A DNA stretch of 64,000 nucleotides from Candidatus Adamsella avium (GTDB lineage: Bacteria > Cyanobacteriota > Vampirovibrionia > Gastranaerophilales > CAJFVJ01). The notes under the pieces are model-generated. The model had not been told where the DNA came from. It searched no databases and saw only the letters and a list, made by a program, of their open reading frames with translations. Made by a program: the position numbers and the translations under genes. The stretch is from assembly GCA_904420445.1 (NCBI GenBank), contig CAJFVJ010000001.1, positions 507,266 through 571,265 of the forward strand. Direction: 5' to 3'. Each line of letters begins with the position of its first letter. The stretch's first letter is position 1. Positions 36,498 to 47,095 of the stretch are shown piece after piece.

Positions 36498-37826
36498 ATG
36501 AATCAAAAGAAGTTTATGTTACTGGCGATTATACTTCTTACAATAGGCAGTATAATTACTATTTTGAAAGTACCTACCAAATTCGGACTTGATTTGATAG
36601 GCGGAGCCCGCCTTGTGCTGGAAGCTCAGACAACGGACAATATTGTAAAAATTACTCCTGAAGTAATGGATAGTTTGCAATTTGCCATCGAAAAGAGAGT
36701 TAATGCTCTCGGTGTTTCTGAAACAATAGTCCAGAAAGCCGGAGATAAAAGACTTATCGTCGAAATTCCAAACGTAAAAGACTTGAAGCAGGCAAAACAG
36801 TTTTTGGGTGATACGGCAGAGTTGGAATTCAAGGAACTCAAGAAAGACGACAAAGGACAGCCTGTTATTGGTGCAAACGGTGAAGAATGGATTTCGACAG
36901 GTTTGTCAGGTAAAGATTTGAGAAAAGCAGAGATAGGCAATGACCAGACAGGTCACTGGGTTGTATCTTTGGAATTCAATGATGAAGGTGCAAAAAAATT
37001 CGCAACGCTGACAACAAGATTGGTAGGTCAGCCGATGGCGATTTTCTTCAACGGTGAGATACAATCGGCTCCTGTCATCAATGAACCTATCAGAGGCGGT
37101 ATGGCTCAGATTTCAGGCGGTAGAGACGGCTTTGATATCGAAGAAGCAAGAGATATGGTTAATCTCCTCAATGCAGGTGCTCTGCCTGTGCCGGCTGAAA
37201 TAATCGAGGAAAACACCGTCGGACCGACTCTCGGTCTTGACTCGCTCAAAAAGAGCAAGACGGCAGGGTTTATCGGTTTAGGTCTTGTTATTTTGTTTAT
37301 GATTGCATATTATCGTCTGCCCGGTGTTATTGCGAGTGTTGCTCTTGTAATATACGGTTTGATGTCATTGGCTATATTCAAGATAGTCCCCGTTACGCTT
37401 ACTTTGGCAGGTATAGCGGGCTTTATTCTCAGTATCGGTATGGCTGTTGATGCAAACATACTTATATTTGAGAGAACAAAAGAAGAGCTCAAGATGGGTA
37501 AAACTTTCTATGCCGCAATCAATGCAGGATTTGAAAGAGCCTTCACGAGTATTTTTGACAGCAATATGACAACTCTCATAACATGTGCCATTTTATATAT
37601 GTTAGGTTCAAGTATCGTAAGAGGCTTCGCTCTGACTCTTGCAATAGGTGTTCTTTTGAGCATGTTCAGTGCGATTACCATCACACGTAACTTTATGCAC
37701 GTTTTCTTTGACCATTTCAACCTCGAACATCCCGGGTTGTTCGGTTTGAAAGAAAGCGAGATACAGACAGCTTTCAAGGCTGAGGATACAACTGCCAACA
37801 AAGCTAAATACGGTGTTTTGGACTAA
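36498..37826 (+). CDS. secD: Protein translocase subunit SecD
   Basis: A 442-residue membrane protein with one N-terminal helix, then the signature FGLDLIGGARLVLEA near residue 30, a large periplasmic region (about residues 50-250), and five C-terminal helices with the conserved segments LNAGALPVPAEIIEENTVGPTLG and GMAVDANILIFERTKEE. SecD with SecF uses the proton gradient to pull exported proteins through SecYEG. The gene is followed by secF after 18 bases with AAGGAG upstream of secF, the usual operon order. Confidence 0.96.
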   Translation: MNQKKFMLLAIILLTIGSIITILKVPTKFGLDLIGGARLVLEAQTTDNIVKITPEVMDSLQFAIEKRVNALGVSETIVQKAGDKRLIVEIPNVKDLKQAKQFLGDTAELEFKELKKDDKGQPVIGANGEEWISTGLSGKDLRKAEIGNDQTGHWVVSLEFNDEGAKKFATLTTRLVGQPMAIFFNGEIQSAPVINEPIRGGMAQISGGRDGFDIEEARDMVNLLNAGALPVPAEIIEENTVGPTLGLDSLKKSKTAGFIGLGLVILFMIAYYRLPGVIASVALVIYGLMSLAIFKIVPVTLTLAGIAGFILSIGMAVDANILIFERTKEELKMGKTFYAAINAGFERAFTSIFDSNMTTLITCAILYMLGSSIVRGFALTLAIGVLLSMFSAITITRNFMHVFFDHFNLEHPGLFGLKESEIQTAFKAEDTTANKAKYGVLD

Positions 37827-37844
37827 TTTTTAAGGAGATTTTCA

Positions 37845-38855
37845 ATGTTTGTAGAAACAAAACATATTTTGGATATATACAAATACAGATGGGTTTATTT
37901 GGCTCTGTCTGCATTACTCATTATTCCAGGTATTATTGCTATGATTTATTCTTGCATAATATATCCGACGCATGCGCCTTTCAACCTTGGTATTGATTTT
38001 ACCGGAGGTACAATTTCTCAATACAGTATTGTGAAGGCGAATGAAGATACAACTATTCCCAAGTTGAGAGAAGACCTGGAAAAAAACGGCTTTGAACATG
38101 CCACAATTCAGGTAATCAACACCCAGTCGCTTGCCGAAAAACACACTGCGGATAAAAGTAAACAGGAGAAATCTGATGAGGGGGCAATTACCGATATAAT
38201 TTCAATAAAGACAAAATTCCTGAACGAAGAGGGAAGTAACAAACTTGATGCCGTAGTGAAAGCTGTAGAACCTGATGCAGAGTTAATACAGATAAGCTCG
38301 GTAGGTCCTACTCTTGGAAAAGAGTTATTCAACAATTCTATGGTGGCTCTTTGTCTTGCATTTGCAGGTATTGTGCTTTATCTTGCGATGAGATTTCATC
38401 TTGATTATTCACTGATTGCGCTTGCCTCACTTGCACATGATGCGTTGTTTGTCTGCGGGACGTTCTCAATTCTCGGTTTGGTTTTCGGGACTCAGATTGA
38501 TACGTTGTTTATTACCGCTGTTCTGACAGTTGTCGGATTTAGCGTGCATGATACGATAGTTGTTTATGACCGTATCAGAGAAAATACAAAATATCTCTCG
38601 AAAAAGATGTCTTTTGTTGAGATAGTGAACTCAAGCGTAAACCAGACTCTGGCTAGAAGTATCAACACATCTTTGACCTGTGTAATTACCCTGCTTGCTC
38701 TTTATCTCTTCGGCGGGGTGACAACACGTGATTTTGTCCTTGTTATGCTTTTAGGTATAATTATCGGTACTTATTCAAGCATTTTCTTTGCCAGCGTGCT
38801 TCTTGCTATGCATAGAGAACACCTCAAAAAAACAGGCAAAAAGGCAGCTAACTGA
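37845..38855 (+). CDS. secF: Protein translocase subunit SecF
   Basis: A 336-residue partner of SecD. After the first helix it has LGIDFTGGT near residue 48, a periplasmic domain with a charged Lys/Glu segment (about residues 95-125), then SSVGPTLGKELFNNS and a five-helix domain containing FSVHDTIVVYDRIREN. These are the standard family motifs. It sits directly downstream of secD; a response regulator gene follows 29 bases later and may be read from the same transcript. Confidence 0.96.
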   Translation: MFVETKHILDIYKYRWVYLALSALLIIPGIIAMIYSCIIYPTHAPFNLGIDFTGGTISQYSIVKANEDTTIPKLREDLEKNGFEHATIQVINTQSLAEKHTADKSKQEKSDEGAITDIISIKTKFLNEEGSNKLDAVVKAVEPDAELIQISSVGPTLGKELFNNSMVALCLAFAGIVLYLAMRFHLDYSLIALASLAHDALFVCGTFSILGLVFGTQIDTLFITAVLTVVGFSVHDTIVVYDRIRENTKYLSKKMSFVEIVNSSVNQTLARSINTSLTCVITLLALYLFGGVTTRDFVLVMLLGIIIGTYSSIFFASVLLAMHREHLKKTGKKAAN

Positions 38856-38884
38856 TAATTCATTTTGTGTCAGGGTAGAATAAT

Positions 38885-39589
38885 ATGAGCAAAATACTGA
38901 TAATCGATGATGATACGGCTATACTGGAATTGATAAAAGTAAACCTTGAACTCCTTGGTCATGAGGCGATAACCGCCTCTGACGGAGTGAAGGGGTTTGC
39001 TCTTGCAAGACAGGAGCTTCCAGATTTGATTATACTTGATGTTATGATGCCTGATGTTGATGGTTTTACCGTTGCAAACAGAATCAGAAACAACCCTTCG
39101 ACAAAAGATATCCCTATACTTATGCTTACGGCTTTGTCGATGATACAGGATAAGACAAAGGGGTTTGATGCAGGGGTTGATGATTATCTTGTCAAGCCTT
39201 TTGACCTTGATGAGCTCAAGTTGAGGGTACGTGCTTTATTGCGCAGGGTGAATGCAATCCCTGAGTCGTTAGGCAAGGGAGAAATTTTGACTGTCGGTGA
39301 TATGACGCTTTTGCCTGAGAATTTATCTGTAAAAATCAAGGATAAGACAGCAAAGCTTACGCCTATCGAATATGAGATATTGAGCATGCTTATGCAAAAT
39401 CATGGGAATGCAGTTACTGCGTCAGTTTTGTTGAAGGATATATGGGGATATTCGCCTGATGATGATATAGAAACCATACGTGTTCATATAAGACATCTTC
39501 GTACAAAATTGCAAAAAATCAGTCCTGATAAGAAATATATCGAAACAATCTACGGAGGTGGATACCGTTTGGTTACCGATGAAGACTAG
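38885..39589 (+). CDS. OmpR/PhoB-type response regulator
   Basis: A 234-residue protein with an N-terminal receiver (acidic pair at residues 8-10, phosphoacceptor Asp52 in ILDVMMPDVDGF, conserved Lys in DYLVKPFDLDEL) and a C-terminal winged helix ending in IRVHIRHLRTKLQKI and ETIYGGGYRLV. Phosphorylation would control DNA binding. No histidine kinase gene is adjacent, so the sensor is unknown. Cyanobacterial RpaA/RpaB proteins are of this class, but I cannot assign orthology. It lies between secF and the processing-protease gene on the same strand. Confidence 0.92.
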   Translation: MSKILIIDDDTAILELIKVNLELLGHEAITASDGVKGFALARQELPDLIILDVMMPDVDGFTVANRIRNNPSTKDIPILMLTALSMIQDKTKGFDAGVDDYLVKPFDLDELKLRVRALLRRVNAIPESLGKGEILTVGDMTLLPENLSVKIKDKTAKLTPIEYEILSMLMQNHGNAVTASVLLKDIWGYSPDDDIETIRVHIRHLRTKLQKISPDKKYIETIYGGGYRLVTDED

Positions 39590-39678
39590 GATATTTGGTA
39601 TATTGAAATAAAAATAAAATAAGGCTAAACTTGAAAATCATAGGCAGTTTTTAACTAAGTAAGGAACAATCTTCTGGT

Positions 39679-40953
39679 ATGTTTAATAATAAAAGAATTT
39701 ATATTCTCTCAGGTTTAATGATATTTGTATTTATGATTTGTCTTGTGTTTGTTTTCAGGACAAATATTGAAGATGCGTATTATATCCATATGGCAAAGAA
39801 TGACGGGCAAAAGCTTTTTTTGAGAGCCTGGGCTCTGACAAAAGAAGAATATTATGACAAAACGCTTAATCACCAGGAGTGGTCATATTGGAGAAAACGT
39901 TATGTTCCGAACATCAAGACCATGGATGATTCTTATATCGCCATAGACTCAATGCTCGAGAGTCTTGATGACCCTTATACAAGATTTATGAATCCTTATG
40001 ATTTTGAAGACCAAAACATCAACATTGATGCAAAAGTTTACGGAATAGGCATCAACATCTCTGATATCGGAGGACGTACGGTTATTGTAAATGTTATAGA
40101 AGACACACCTGCTTCGAAAGCCAAGCTCGAAAAAGGCGATATTATTCTGAAGATTAATGATAAGGACGTAAAAGGCTTCAAACTGAGAGATGTTGCCCAG
40201 CTTGTCAGAGGACCAGTCGGAACAACGGTAAAACTTGAGCTGCAGCGTGATGAAGACAAACTTACAAAGACGATTGTCAGAAATGAAATAAAAATCAAAA
40301 CGGTATCGCATGACATTATTGAAAAAGAAAACATCGCACACATTACAATAACAAGTTTTCTGAGTGAAGAGCTTCCTGAAGAGTTTATTCAGGCGCTTTA
40401 TGCAACCGAGGATACAAAAGGCTTGATACTTGATTTGCGTGGGAATACAGGAGGGCTTTTGCCGAATGCCGTTGTTCTTGCGAATATGTTTCTTGATAAC
40501 GGAACTATTGTCAGTATTGTTGATAGGAACGGCAAAAAGAGCGATATCAAGGCTGTAGAGAATAATTTTTATATATCAAAACCCACTGTTATTTTGATAA
40601 ACGAAGGGTCTGCAAGTGCCTCAGAAATTTTCTCCGGAGCTATGAAGGATTATCATAAAGCCGAGCTGATAGGAGAGAAAACTTTTGGCAAAGGGCTTGT
40701 TCAGAAGGTTGAAAAACTTCCTTATAAAGCAGGCATGAATATAACGATAGCTAAATATTTGACACCATCAGGTACTGATATCAACAAAATCGGCATCACT
40801 CCTGACTTTGAAGTTGAATATACAAAAGAGGACTATATCAAAAACAGAGATCCCCAGCTTGATAAAGCGATTGCCGTGATAAACAACAAGGTACGTCTTG
40901 CAACCATATACAAAAAAATGTTCAGCGAAGATATGGAGCCTATTCACCCATAA
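39679..40953 (+). CDS. ctpA: C-terminal processing peptidase, S41 family
   Basis: A 424-residue protein with an N-terminal membrane anchor or signal (residues 9-30), a PDZ domain near residues 110-195 ([17 protein letters not shown]...[14 protein letters not shown]), and the protease domain with [11 protein letters not shown]. The catalytic Ser lies in [15 protein letters not shown] (about residue 313), and the catalytic Lys lies in [11 protein letters not shown] (about residue 337). Such enzymes trim C-termini of periplasmic proteins and are the bacterial relatives of the photosystem II D1 processing protease. The 3' end overlaps the convergent YjbQ gene by 14 bases. Confidence 0.93.
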   Translation: MFNNKRIYILSGLMIFVFMICLVFVFRTNIEDAYYIHMAKNDGQKLFLRAWALTKEEYYDKTLNHQEWSYWRKRYVPNIKTMDDSYIAIDSMLESLDDPYTRFMNPYDFEDQNINIDAKVYGIGINISDIGGRTVIVNVIEDTPASKAKLEKGDIILKINDKDVKGFKLRDVAQLVRGPVGTTVKLELQRDEDKLTKTIVRNEIKIKTVSHDIIEKENIAHITITSFLSEELPEEFIQALYATEDTKGLILDLRGNTGGLLPNAVVLANMFLDNGTIVSIVDRNGKKSDIKAVENNFYISKPTVILINEGSASASEIFSGAMKDYHKAELIGEKTFGKGLVQKVEKLPYKAGMNITIAKYLTPSGTDINKIGITPDFEVEYTKEDYIKNRDPQLDKAIAVINNKVRLATIYKKMFSEDMEPIHP

Positions 40954-41353
40954 CTTTTATTATGACTCTTTTTCTTCTTTGACCGTCAAATTCGGCATAA
41001 TAAATTTGCTGCCAGGTGCCAAAGTCAAGTTTTCCGTTTGTTACAGGAACAATAATCTCATGCCCGATTAGCAGGCTTTTGAGGTGGCTGTCGCCGTTTG
41101 TTTCCCCTGTCATGTGGTGTTTGTAGTTAATATTAAATGGCGCAAGCTCTTCTAACCATTTATCTATGTCTGAAATAAGTCCGTTTTCTGCATCGTTGAC
41201 ATAAACGCCTGCTGTTATATGCATAGCGGATACAAGAACCATACCTTCTTTTATTCCGCTTTCATCAACAGCGTCCTGAACTTCGTCAGTTATGTTTATA
41301 TAATCTCTATGTTTTGTTGTATTGAACCACAAATATTTTGTATGAAATTTCAT
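40940..41353 (-). CDS. YjbQ/UPF0047 family protein
   Basis: A 137-residue protein matching the YjbQ family over its length: a start with [11 protein letters not shown]-like residues, [24 protein letters not shown] (only part needed), [29 protein letters not shown] and [21 protein letters not shown]. Conserved His and Asp residues suggest a metal or phosphate site. Some members can replace thiamine-phosphate synthase weakly in E. coli, hence the common name secondary thiamine-phosphate synthase; the true role is unsettled. It is convergent with ctpA. Confidence 0.9.
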   Translation of the reverse strand: MKFHTKYLWFNTTKHRDYINITDEVQDAVDESGIKEGMVLVSAMHITAGVYVNDAENGLISDIDKWLEELAPFNINYKHHMTGETNGDSHLKSLLIGHEIIVPVTNGKLDFGTWQQIYYAEFDGQRRKRVIIKVMGE

Positions 41354-41474
41354 GTTATTCTCCTTTTTTTCTATTGTAACAGTTTCTTAATCTATCGGTC
41401 AAAATACTAAAGTTTTTTGTTGATGTATCCGAAAAGAATATTATGAGGGATATTTTATTTTTTTAAGGAAATAC

Positions 41475-41621
41475 ATGATGGATAAGAATTTTTATAATGA
41501 TGATTCATACAAGGAAGAAATGAAGCATCTTATTCGGGACATAAATCAATATGAAGAAGGCAGCGATTTGTTGATAGAAACTTTCAAATCTATGTTTTTG
41601 AGTCTTTCTACCAATAACTGA
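41475..41621 (+). CDS. Very small ORF, 48 aa, possible protein
   Basis: ATGATG at 41475 follows AAGGA at 41465-41469. The product is hydrophilic (MMDKNFYNDD...EEGSDLLIETFKSMFLSLSTNN) with an amphipathic C-terminal helix and no known motif. Good ribosome-binding site, sensible composition and position in an otherwise empty gap support a real small gene, but evidence is limited to that. Confidence 0.5.
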   Translation: MMDKNFYNDDSYKEEMKHLIRDINQYEEGSDLLIETFKSMFLSLSTNN

Positions 41622-41683
41622 CACGCAGCCTTTTCCAAAATCAATTCTTTTGTATTTTTTTGTTTATAAGAGGACAGATAACT

Positions 41684-41761
41684 ATGCCTGATTTATATAT
41701 ATTTTTTGTGTCTGTATTTTTTAAGCTGCAGCCGATGCCTGTTGTTGTGACTTCTTTTTAA
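41684..41761 (+). CDS. Very small hydrophobic ORF, 25 aa, tentative
   Basis: AAGAGGA at 41668-41674 is placed nine bases before ATG. The 25-residue product (MPDLYIFFVSVFFKL start) is strongly hydrophobic and could be a single membrane-inserted peptide of the type seen in small toxins or regulatory membrane peptides. A terminator follows at 41775. This may be a chance ORF. Confidence 0.3.
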   Translation: MPDLYIFFVSVFFKLQPMPVVVTSF

Positions 41762-41773
41762 TAATTTTGCTCA

Positions 41774-41805
41774 CAAAAAAACACTCTTTATAGAGTGTCT
41801 TTTTG
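41774..41805. terminator. Intrinsic terminator downstream of gyrA
   Basis: ACACTCT (41781-41787) pairs with AGAGTGT (41792-41798) over a 4-base loop, with an A-run before and T-run after, so it can act on both strands. It sits 19 bases after the gyrA stop on the minus strand. Confidence 0.8.
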
Positions 41806-41823
41806 CGGTTTTTTTTATTTAAA

Positions 41824-44298
41824 TTATTCTTCGCTGTCTTCGTCTATCAGCGGAATTTTGTTTACTGCAACGATTGTATCATCATCCATCATTGCCTGAA
41901 CTTTTACACCTGTTGCAGGTCTTCCCTGTCTTGAGATGTTGCCGGCTTTTTGTCTGTTGACAACTCCGTTAGCTGAAACAATCATTATTTCATCATTTTC
42001 ATCTACGATAGCAAGAGTTGTCAGTCTGCTTGATGATTTTTTGAACTTCGTTGCAATAAGCCCCATACCGCCTCTGTTTTGAGTTCTGAATTCTGAAAGC
42101 GGAGTTCTCTTTCCGTAGCCGTCAGTTGTTACAACAAGCAGGTCAGCGTCATAGTTCTTCGGAACGATGTCACAGCCGACAATTGTGTCATCAGCACGGA
42201 GTTTCATTGATATTACCCCTCTTGCTGTACGACCGAGCGGTCTTAAGTCTGAGATGGCAAATCTGATAGCCATACCATGGCTTGTTCCGATGATGATTTC
42301 ATCGTTATTGTTTGCCTGTTTGACCCAGCAGAGAGTGTCATCTTCATTGAGGTCTATTGCGATAATTCCGTTCTTTCTAATTGATTCGAAGTTGTTCAAT
42401 CCGATTCGTTTTATGAAACCTTTTTTGGTTAACATAATCAGATTTTTGCTTTCTTCAAATTTGCTTACGGGAACTATAGCTGTGATTGACTCACCCTGAT
42501 TGAGCGGAAGCAGGTTGATTATAGGCAAACCTTTTGCTGCTCTTCCACCTTCTGGGAAGTCATAAACATTCAGGCTGTAAACTGTTCCCTTCGAGCTGAA
42601 GAAGAGAACTTTGTCATGCATCATAGCTGTAAAGAACTGGTCGACATCATCGTTATCTTTTGTTTTTATACCGCCTTTACCTTTTGTTGCACGATTTTGT
42701 CTTTCGAATGTATCGAGAGATATTCTCTTTATGTATCCCTGACGTGTCATGAATACAGCCATCGGAATATTCGGAGTTAAATCTTCGATGCTCAGTTCGT
42801 CATGGTGAGGAATAATTTTGGTTCTTCTTTCATCACCGTATTTTTCTTTATCTTCGAGAAGTTCTTTTTTGATGATTGCAAGAACTTTGTTTCTGTCTGC
42901 GAGAATTTCTTCATATTCTGCAATTTTGATTTTCAGGTCTTGATATTCGGCATTGATTTTTTCTTGTTCAAGTCCTGTCAGTCTTCTCAATTGCATTTCG
43001 AGAATAGCGTTTGCCTGATCGGTATCAAGACCGAAGCGTGTAATCAATCCCTGGCGTGCTTCATCTGTTGTTTTTGATGTTTTAATGAGTTCGATTACTT
43101 CATCAAGGCTGCCTAGAGCAATAATCAAACCTGCTAAGATGTGAGCTCTTGCTTTTGCTTTTTTGAGTTCGAAGATTGTTCTTTTGGTGATGATGTCGAC
43201 TCTGTGTTCGATAAACTCGCTCAATACCTGTTTTATGTTTAGAAGCCTTGGCTGGTTGCCGACAAGAGCGAGCATATTCACCCCAAATGTTGTCTGCATT
43301 TGTGTTTGTTTAAACAGATTATTTTTGACAACTTCCGGTTTTGCATCACGCTTGAGCTCGATGACCACTCTCATTCCGTCACGGTCTGATTCATCACGGA
43401 TATCTGAGATGCCGTCGATTTTTTTATCTCTTACGAGTTCTGCTATTTTTTCTATCAAACTTGCCTTGTTTACCTGATAAGGAAGTTCTGTTATTACAAT
43501 AGCCATACGGGATTGACGTCCTGCACCGCCTGCTATTTCTTCGAATTCTGAAACAGCTTTCATAAGTATGCTGCCTCGTCCTGTTTCGTAGGCTTGTTTT
43601 ATTCCGTCCAGTCCTGATATTGTGGCTGCAGTCGGGAAGTCAGGCCCTTTGATATATTGCATAATTTCAGGAATAGTCAACTCAGGGTTGTCTATCAATG
43701 CGATAGTACCGTCTACAACTTCTGATAAGTTATGAGGAGGTATATTTGTTGCCATACCGACGGCGATACCGCTTACACCATTCAGCAACAGCATAGGAAG
43801 TCTTACAGGTAATACTGACGGTTCTTCGAGGCTGCCGTCAAAGTTTGGAATGAATGTAACTGTTTCTGAATCAATATCAGCGAGCATTGTTGTTGTAATC
43901 GGAGCCATTTTTGCTTCCGTATAACGCATAGCTGCTGCGCTGTCACCATCTACGCTTCCGAAGTTTCCATGTCCGTCGATTGTCTGATAACGTGTAGAGA
44001 AGTCCTGTGCCATTCTGACAAGAGCTTCATACACTGCTGAATCACCGTGAGGGTGATATTTACCGAGTACTTCACCGACGATACGTGCACATTTCTTGAA
44101 CGGTTTATCAGGGGTCATTCCTAATTCGTTCATTGCAAATAAAATACGTCTGTGAACAGGTTTCAAACCGTCACGTACATCAGGGAGTGCACGTCCTACT
44201 ATTACTGACATTGCATAATCTATATAACAACGCTTCATCTCATCGCGTATGTTTACGGGGATAATTTTTCCGTCTCCGAAAATACTTTGTTGGCTCAT
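41824..44298 (-). CDS. gyrA: DNA gyrase subunit A
   Basis: I use ATG 44298 ([10 protein letters not shown]), which has GGGAAG closely upstream; a further ATG at 44322 would add eight residues. The 824-residue protein has [26 protein letters not shown] at the N-terminus, the quinolone-determining segment [17 protein letters not shown] with Ser and Glu at the positions equivalent to E. coli 83 and 87, the catalytic Tyr in MRYTEAKM, and the C-terminal beta-propeller blades including the GyrA box region ([14 protein letters not shown]). Together with GyrB it forms gyrase. Ser at the first position is the quinolone-sensitive form. Confidence 0.96.
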   Translation of the reverse strand: MSQQSIFGDGKIIPVNIRDEMKRCYIDYAMSVIVGRALPDVRDGLKPVHRRILFAMNELGMTPDKPFKKCARIVGEVLGKYHPHGDSAVYEALVRMAQDFSTRYQTIDGHGNFGSVDGDSAAAMRYTEAKMAPITTTMLADIDSETVTFIPNFDGSLEEPSVLPVRLPMLLLNGVSGIAVGMATNIPPHNLSEVVDGTIALIDNPELTIPEIMQYIKGPDFPTAATISGLDGIKQAYETGRGSILMKAVSEFEEIAGGAGRQSRMAIVITELPYQVNKASLIEKIAELVRDKKIDGISDIRDESDRDGMRVVIELKRDAKPEVVKNNLFKQTQMQTTFGVNMLALVGNQPRLLNIKQVLSEFIEHRVDIITKRTIFELKKAKARAHILAGLIIALGSLDEVIELIKTSKTTDEARQGLITRFGLDTDQANAILEMQLRRLTGLEQEKINAEYQDLKIKIAEYEEILADRNKVLAIIKKELLEDKEKYGDERRTKIIPHHDELSIEDLTPNIPMAVFMTRQGYIKRISLDTFERQNRATKGKGGIKTKDNDDVDQFFTAMMHDKVLFFSSKGTVYSLNVYDFPEGGRAAKGLPIINLLPLNQGESITAIVPVSKFEESKNLIMLTKKGFIKRIGLNNFESIRKNGIIAIDLNEDDTLCWVKQANNNDEIIIGTSHGMAIRFAISDLRPLGRTARGVISMKLRADDTIVGCDIVPKNYDADLLVVTTDGYGKRTPLSEFRTQNRGGMGLIATKFKKSSSRLTTLAIVDENDEIMIVSANGVVNRQKAGNISRQGRPATGVKVQAMMDDDTIVAVNKIPLIDEDSEE

Positions 44299-44373
44299 TT
44301 CTTCCCTTTCAAAAATCCTCAATCATAATACAATCATAGCATAAACAGGGTTTTTGGGCTAAAATTTAAAGAT

Positions 44374-45744
44374 TTATTTACCGATACAGAAGTTATCGAA
44401 GATGTTGTTCAAAATTTCGTCGGTGATTACCTCTCCTGTTATTTCATCGAGGGCGAGGAGAGCTGATTTTATGTCTATTGAGATTAAATCTTGCAGTTCT
44501 TCTTTTTTGGTCGCCTCAAGAGCAATTTCCAGACTGTTTTTTGCTGATTTAAGGCATTCATATTGACGGATGTTTATTGAAAAATCGCAGTTATCAGAGT
44601 CGTTCTTGTTGAGTATTTTTTCTTCGATTTTTTTCTTAAGCTCGTCAATTCCTTGTTTTGTTATTGAGGAGAATATCACGGTATTTTCAAGTTCAGGTTT
44701 TTTATTTGTTAAATCAGATTTTGAGGCAGCGATGATGTGAGTTTTGGTTTTTATATCCTGATATATTTTTTTATCATCATCTTTCATCCCTTGCGTCAGG
44801 TCATAGACAAAGATGATGATATCAGAGTCTTCGATGTATTTTTTTGAGATATCTATGCCTATTGATTCGACGTAGGTTTCATTTGAGATGTTATCGAGTT
44901 CTCTTATGCCTGCTGTATCTATAAGTGTTGTCGGAACGCCTGCTATGTCAATTGTTTCTTCTATTGCATCTCTTGTTGTTCCTGCGATGTTTGTGACTAT
45001 TGCACGGTTTATATCAAGCAGGCTGTTGAAGAGTGATGATTTCCCGGCATTAGGTTTTCCTGCGATTGTGACTTTGATACCCTGACGCATCATATTCGAG
45101 TTTGAAAATGTGGCAATAGCTCTGTTGAGTTTTGCGATAATTTTTTCGAGTTCTGTTTCTATAAATTCATAAGGCGGTTCTGTAACGTCTTCAGGAAAAT
45201 CTATTGCTGCGGTAATTTTTGAGAGGAGGTCAAAAGTTTCCTGTTTTATCTCAGCTATGTACTGTGAGAGGCGGCCTGATAGGTTGTTTGCTGAGAGCCC
45301 CGAGAATATATCCGTTTTTGAGTGAATAAGGTCGAGAACGGCTTCTGCCTGGCTGAGGTCAAGTTTCTGGTTGAGAAATGCACGTTTCGTAAATTCTCCT
45401 CTTTCTGCGAGTCTTGCGCCTTTTGCTATTGTGAGGTTAAGGATTTTTCGGACGACATTCAATCCGCCGTGGCAGTGGATTTCGGCAATATCCTCGCCTG
45501 TATAGCTGTTTGGTGACTTGAAATAGAGTACAATAACCTCATCAACAGGATGCCCTGCTTCTACAATCCACCCGTGGTGCATTCTCATGGGATGGAGGGT
45601 TATCGGAGTTTTTTCTTTCGGATTTTTTGAGAATATTTCTCCGATAATTCTGGTGCAGTCGCTGCCGCTTAGTCTAATAATACCAACACCGCCTGTACCA
45701 AGCGGTGTTGAGATTGCTGTTATAGTATCGTAGAGATTTGTCAT
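44374..45744 (-). CDS. mnmE: tRNA modification GTPase MnmE
   Basis: ATG 45744 (MTNLYDTI) is preferred over an upstream TTG that overlaps yidC. The 456-residue protein has the N-terminal folate-binding domain (TAISTPLGTGGVGIIRLSG; YTGEDIAEIHCHGG), a helical domain, the G domain with GKPNAGKSSLFN and DTAGIRE, and the terminal CIGK with its conserved Cys. With MnmG it makes 5-carboxymethylaminomethyluridine at the tRNA wobble base. It is the last gene of the rpmH-rnpA-yidD-yidC-mnmE cluster, a highly conserved order. Confidence 0.95.
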   Translation of the reverse strand: MTNLYDTITAISTPLGTGGVGIIRLSGSDCTRIIGEIFSKNPKEKTPITLHPMRMHHGWIVEAGHPVDEVIVLYFKSPNSYTGEDIAEIHCHGGLNVVRKILNLTIAKGARLAERGEFTKRAFLNQKLDLSQAEAVLDLIHSKTDIFSGLSANNLSGRLSQYIAEIKQETFDLLSKITAAIDFPEDVTEPPYEFIETELEKIIAKLNRAIATFSNSNMMRQGIKVTIAGKPNAGKSSLFNSLLDINRAIVTNIAGTTRDAIEETIDIAGVPTTLIDTAGIRELDNISNETYVESIGIDISKKYIEDSDIIIFVYDLTQGMKDDDKKIYQDIKTKTHIIAASKSDLTNKKPELENTVIFSSITKQGIDELKKKIEEKILNKNDSDNCDFSINIRQYECLKSAKNSLEIALEATKKEELQDLISIDIKSALLALDEITGEVITDEILNNIFDNFCIGK

Positions 45745-45745
45745 T

Positions 45746-46810
45746 TTATTTTTTATCCACAACTTCAGCGTCTATGACTCCGTTTGATGGAGTTTGAGGC
45801 ATTTCTTTTTCAAGCTGTTTATTAATTACCATTGTTTGCAGGAGCTGGATTATGTTGCTTGTGACAAGATAGAGCATAACACCTGCGGGGATGGGAATGA
45901 ATACGAACATCCCCGTTACCATAATCGGCATAATTTTACCGAGAGATTTTTGCATTGCAGCCTGAGCTTCATCCATTGGTGCTGATTGTGATTTCATCAT
46001 TACTTTTTGAGAGATATACATTGTCACACCAAATAGAAGGATAAGCAGAAGGACGTCCATATTTGTCTTTTTCTCTGATTTGACAGTGTTGGCTGATGAT
46101 GTAAGGATAGTTCCGTTTCTGTCAAATTTCAGTTTTTCGACTTCTTTTGTTGAGTTGTTGATAACGTTAACTTCTGCTGATTTGATTTTATCGAGTTCGC
46201 TGAATTTGAGTTTGAGGTTATCGAGGGATATTTTCAAATCGACAGAGTCGCCCGGGGTTAGCTCGCCTTGTATTTCGATAGCTTTTCTAGGGTTTGTGAC
46301 TTTGACAGTTGCTGTTTCCCCATCCTTATAGGTTGCTGTGACTGTTTTATCAGAGGAGAAAGTGTCAAATTTTGACACCCCGAATGTTCCGTCGTTTGGA
46401 GTGCTTGCCTGACTTTGCAGGGTAGCATCGAGTCTTTTTATGAAAAGGAATGATGAATCTCCTGCAACCTGAACAAATTGAGGGCTCATCAGCGCTGTAT
46501 ATAACAGGATAAATATCGGCATCTGAAGCAGAAGAGGAAGACATCCGCCCATCGGGTTAAATTTGTTTTCCTTGTAGAATTCCATCATTTTTGTCTGCAT
46601 CATCTGCGGATTATTTTTGTATTTTGTTTGAATATCTTTGATTTTTGGAGTAAGCGCCTGCATTTTTTTCATTGAACGCTGTTGAGATATATTCAGCGGG
46701 TGCATGGCAAGTTTGACGATTATGGTCAACAGGATAATCCCGAGTCCGAAACCTCCCGAAAAATTGCTCAAAGTTTTTAGTGCGCTTATTGTTAATGCTG
46801 TAAAATCCAC
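45746..46810 (-). CDS. yidC: Membrane protein insertase YidC
   Basis: A 354-residue Oxa1-type insertase. A first core helix leads to VKLAMHPLNISQQRSMKKMQALTPKIKDIQ, the conserved cytoplasmic hairpin, then NPMGGCLPLLLQMPIFILLYTAL. Between the second and third core helices there is a beta-rich external domain of about 130 residues (roughly 120-245), larger than the short loop of Gram-positive homologues. The last helices contain PAGVMLYLVTSNIIQLLQ. It inserts and folds membrane proteins with or without SecYEG. The stop lies a base before the mnmE start region. Confidence 0.94.
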   Translation of the reverse strand: MDFTALTISALKTLSNFSGGFGLGIILLTIIVKLAMHPLNISQQRSMKKMQALTPKIKDIQTKYKNNPQMMQTKMMEFYKENKFNPMGGCLPLLLQMPIFILLYTALMSPQFVQVAGDSSFLFIKRLDATLQSQASTPNDGTFGVSKFDTFSSDKTVTATYKDGETATVKVTNPRKAIEIQGELTPGDSVDLKISLDNLKLKFSELDKIKSAEVNVINNSTKEVEKLKFDRNGTILTSSANTVKSEKKTNMDVLLLILLFGVTMYISQKVMMKSQSAPMDEAQAAMQKSLGKIMPIMVTGMFVFIPIPAGVMLYLVTSNIIQLLQTMVINKQLEKEMPQTPSNGVIDAEVVDKK

Positions 46811-46884
46811 TCTTTTTTCCTCTTGGTAGTTCTCTTACTTTTTATTTTTTAATTTTAACTTAAACATAGGTATTTGAAAAATTT

Positions 46885-47094
46885 TTACTTCAACGGGTCA
46901 AAACCGCCTTCATGAAACGGATGGCATTTTGATATTCTTTTTATTCCGAGCCATATCCCCTTGATTATGCCGTATTTTTCGATTGCCTGCTTTGTATATT
47001 CTGAGCAGGTAGGAACAAACCGGCATGTTTTCGGGGTAAATTTTGAGAAAAATTGATATATTTTTATCAGTGTTATAAAAAATTTTTTAAGCAT
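46885..47094 (-). CDS. yidD: Membrane protein insertion efficiency factor YidD
   Basis: I use ATG 47094, just after the rnpA stop; the longer frame would overlap rnpA by 26 bases. The 69-residue protein carries all hallmarks: a membrane-associated N-terminal helix, [30 protein letters not shown] and [16 protein letters not shown]. YidD helps YidC-dependent insertion and is almost always located between rnpA and yidC, as here. Confidence 0.94.
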   Translation of the reverse strand: MLKKFFITLIKIYQFFSKFTPKTCRFVPTCSEYTKQAIEKYGIIKGIWLGIKRISKCHPFHEGGFDPLK

Positions 47095-47095
47095 A

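Noticed and set aside
45757-45765. TTATCCACA, a perfect DnaA-box sequence
   Set aside because: A single copy inside the yidC coding region (Val-Asp-Lys codons) without neighbouring boxes, AT-rich unwinding element or dnaA. Not an origin, although rpmH-rnpA clusters are often near oriC.
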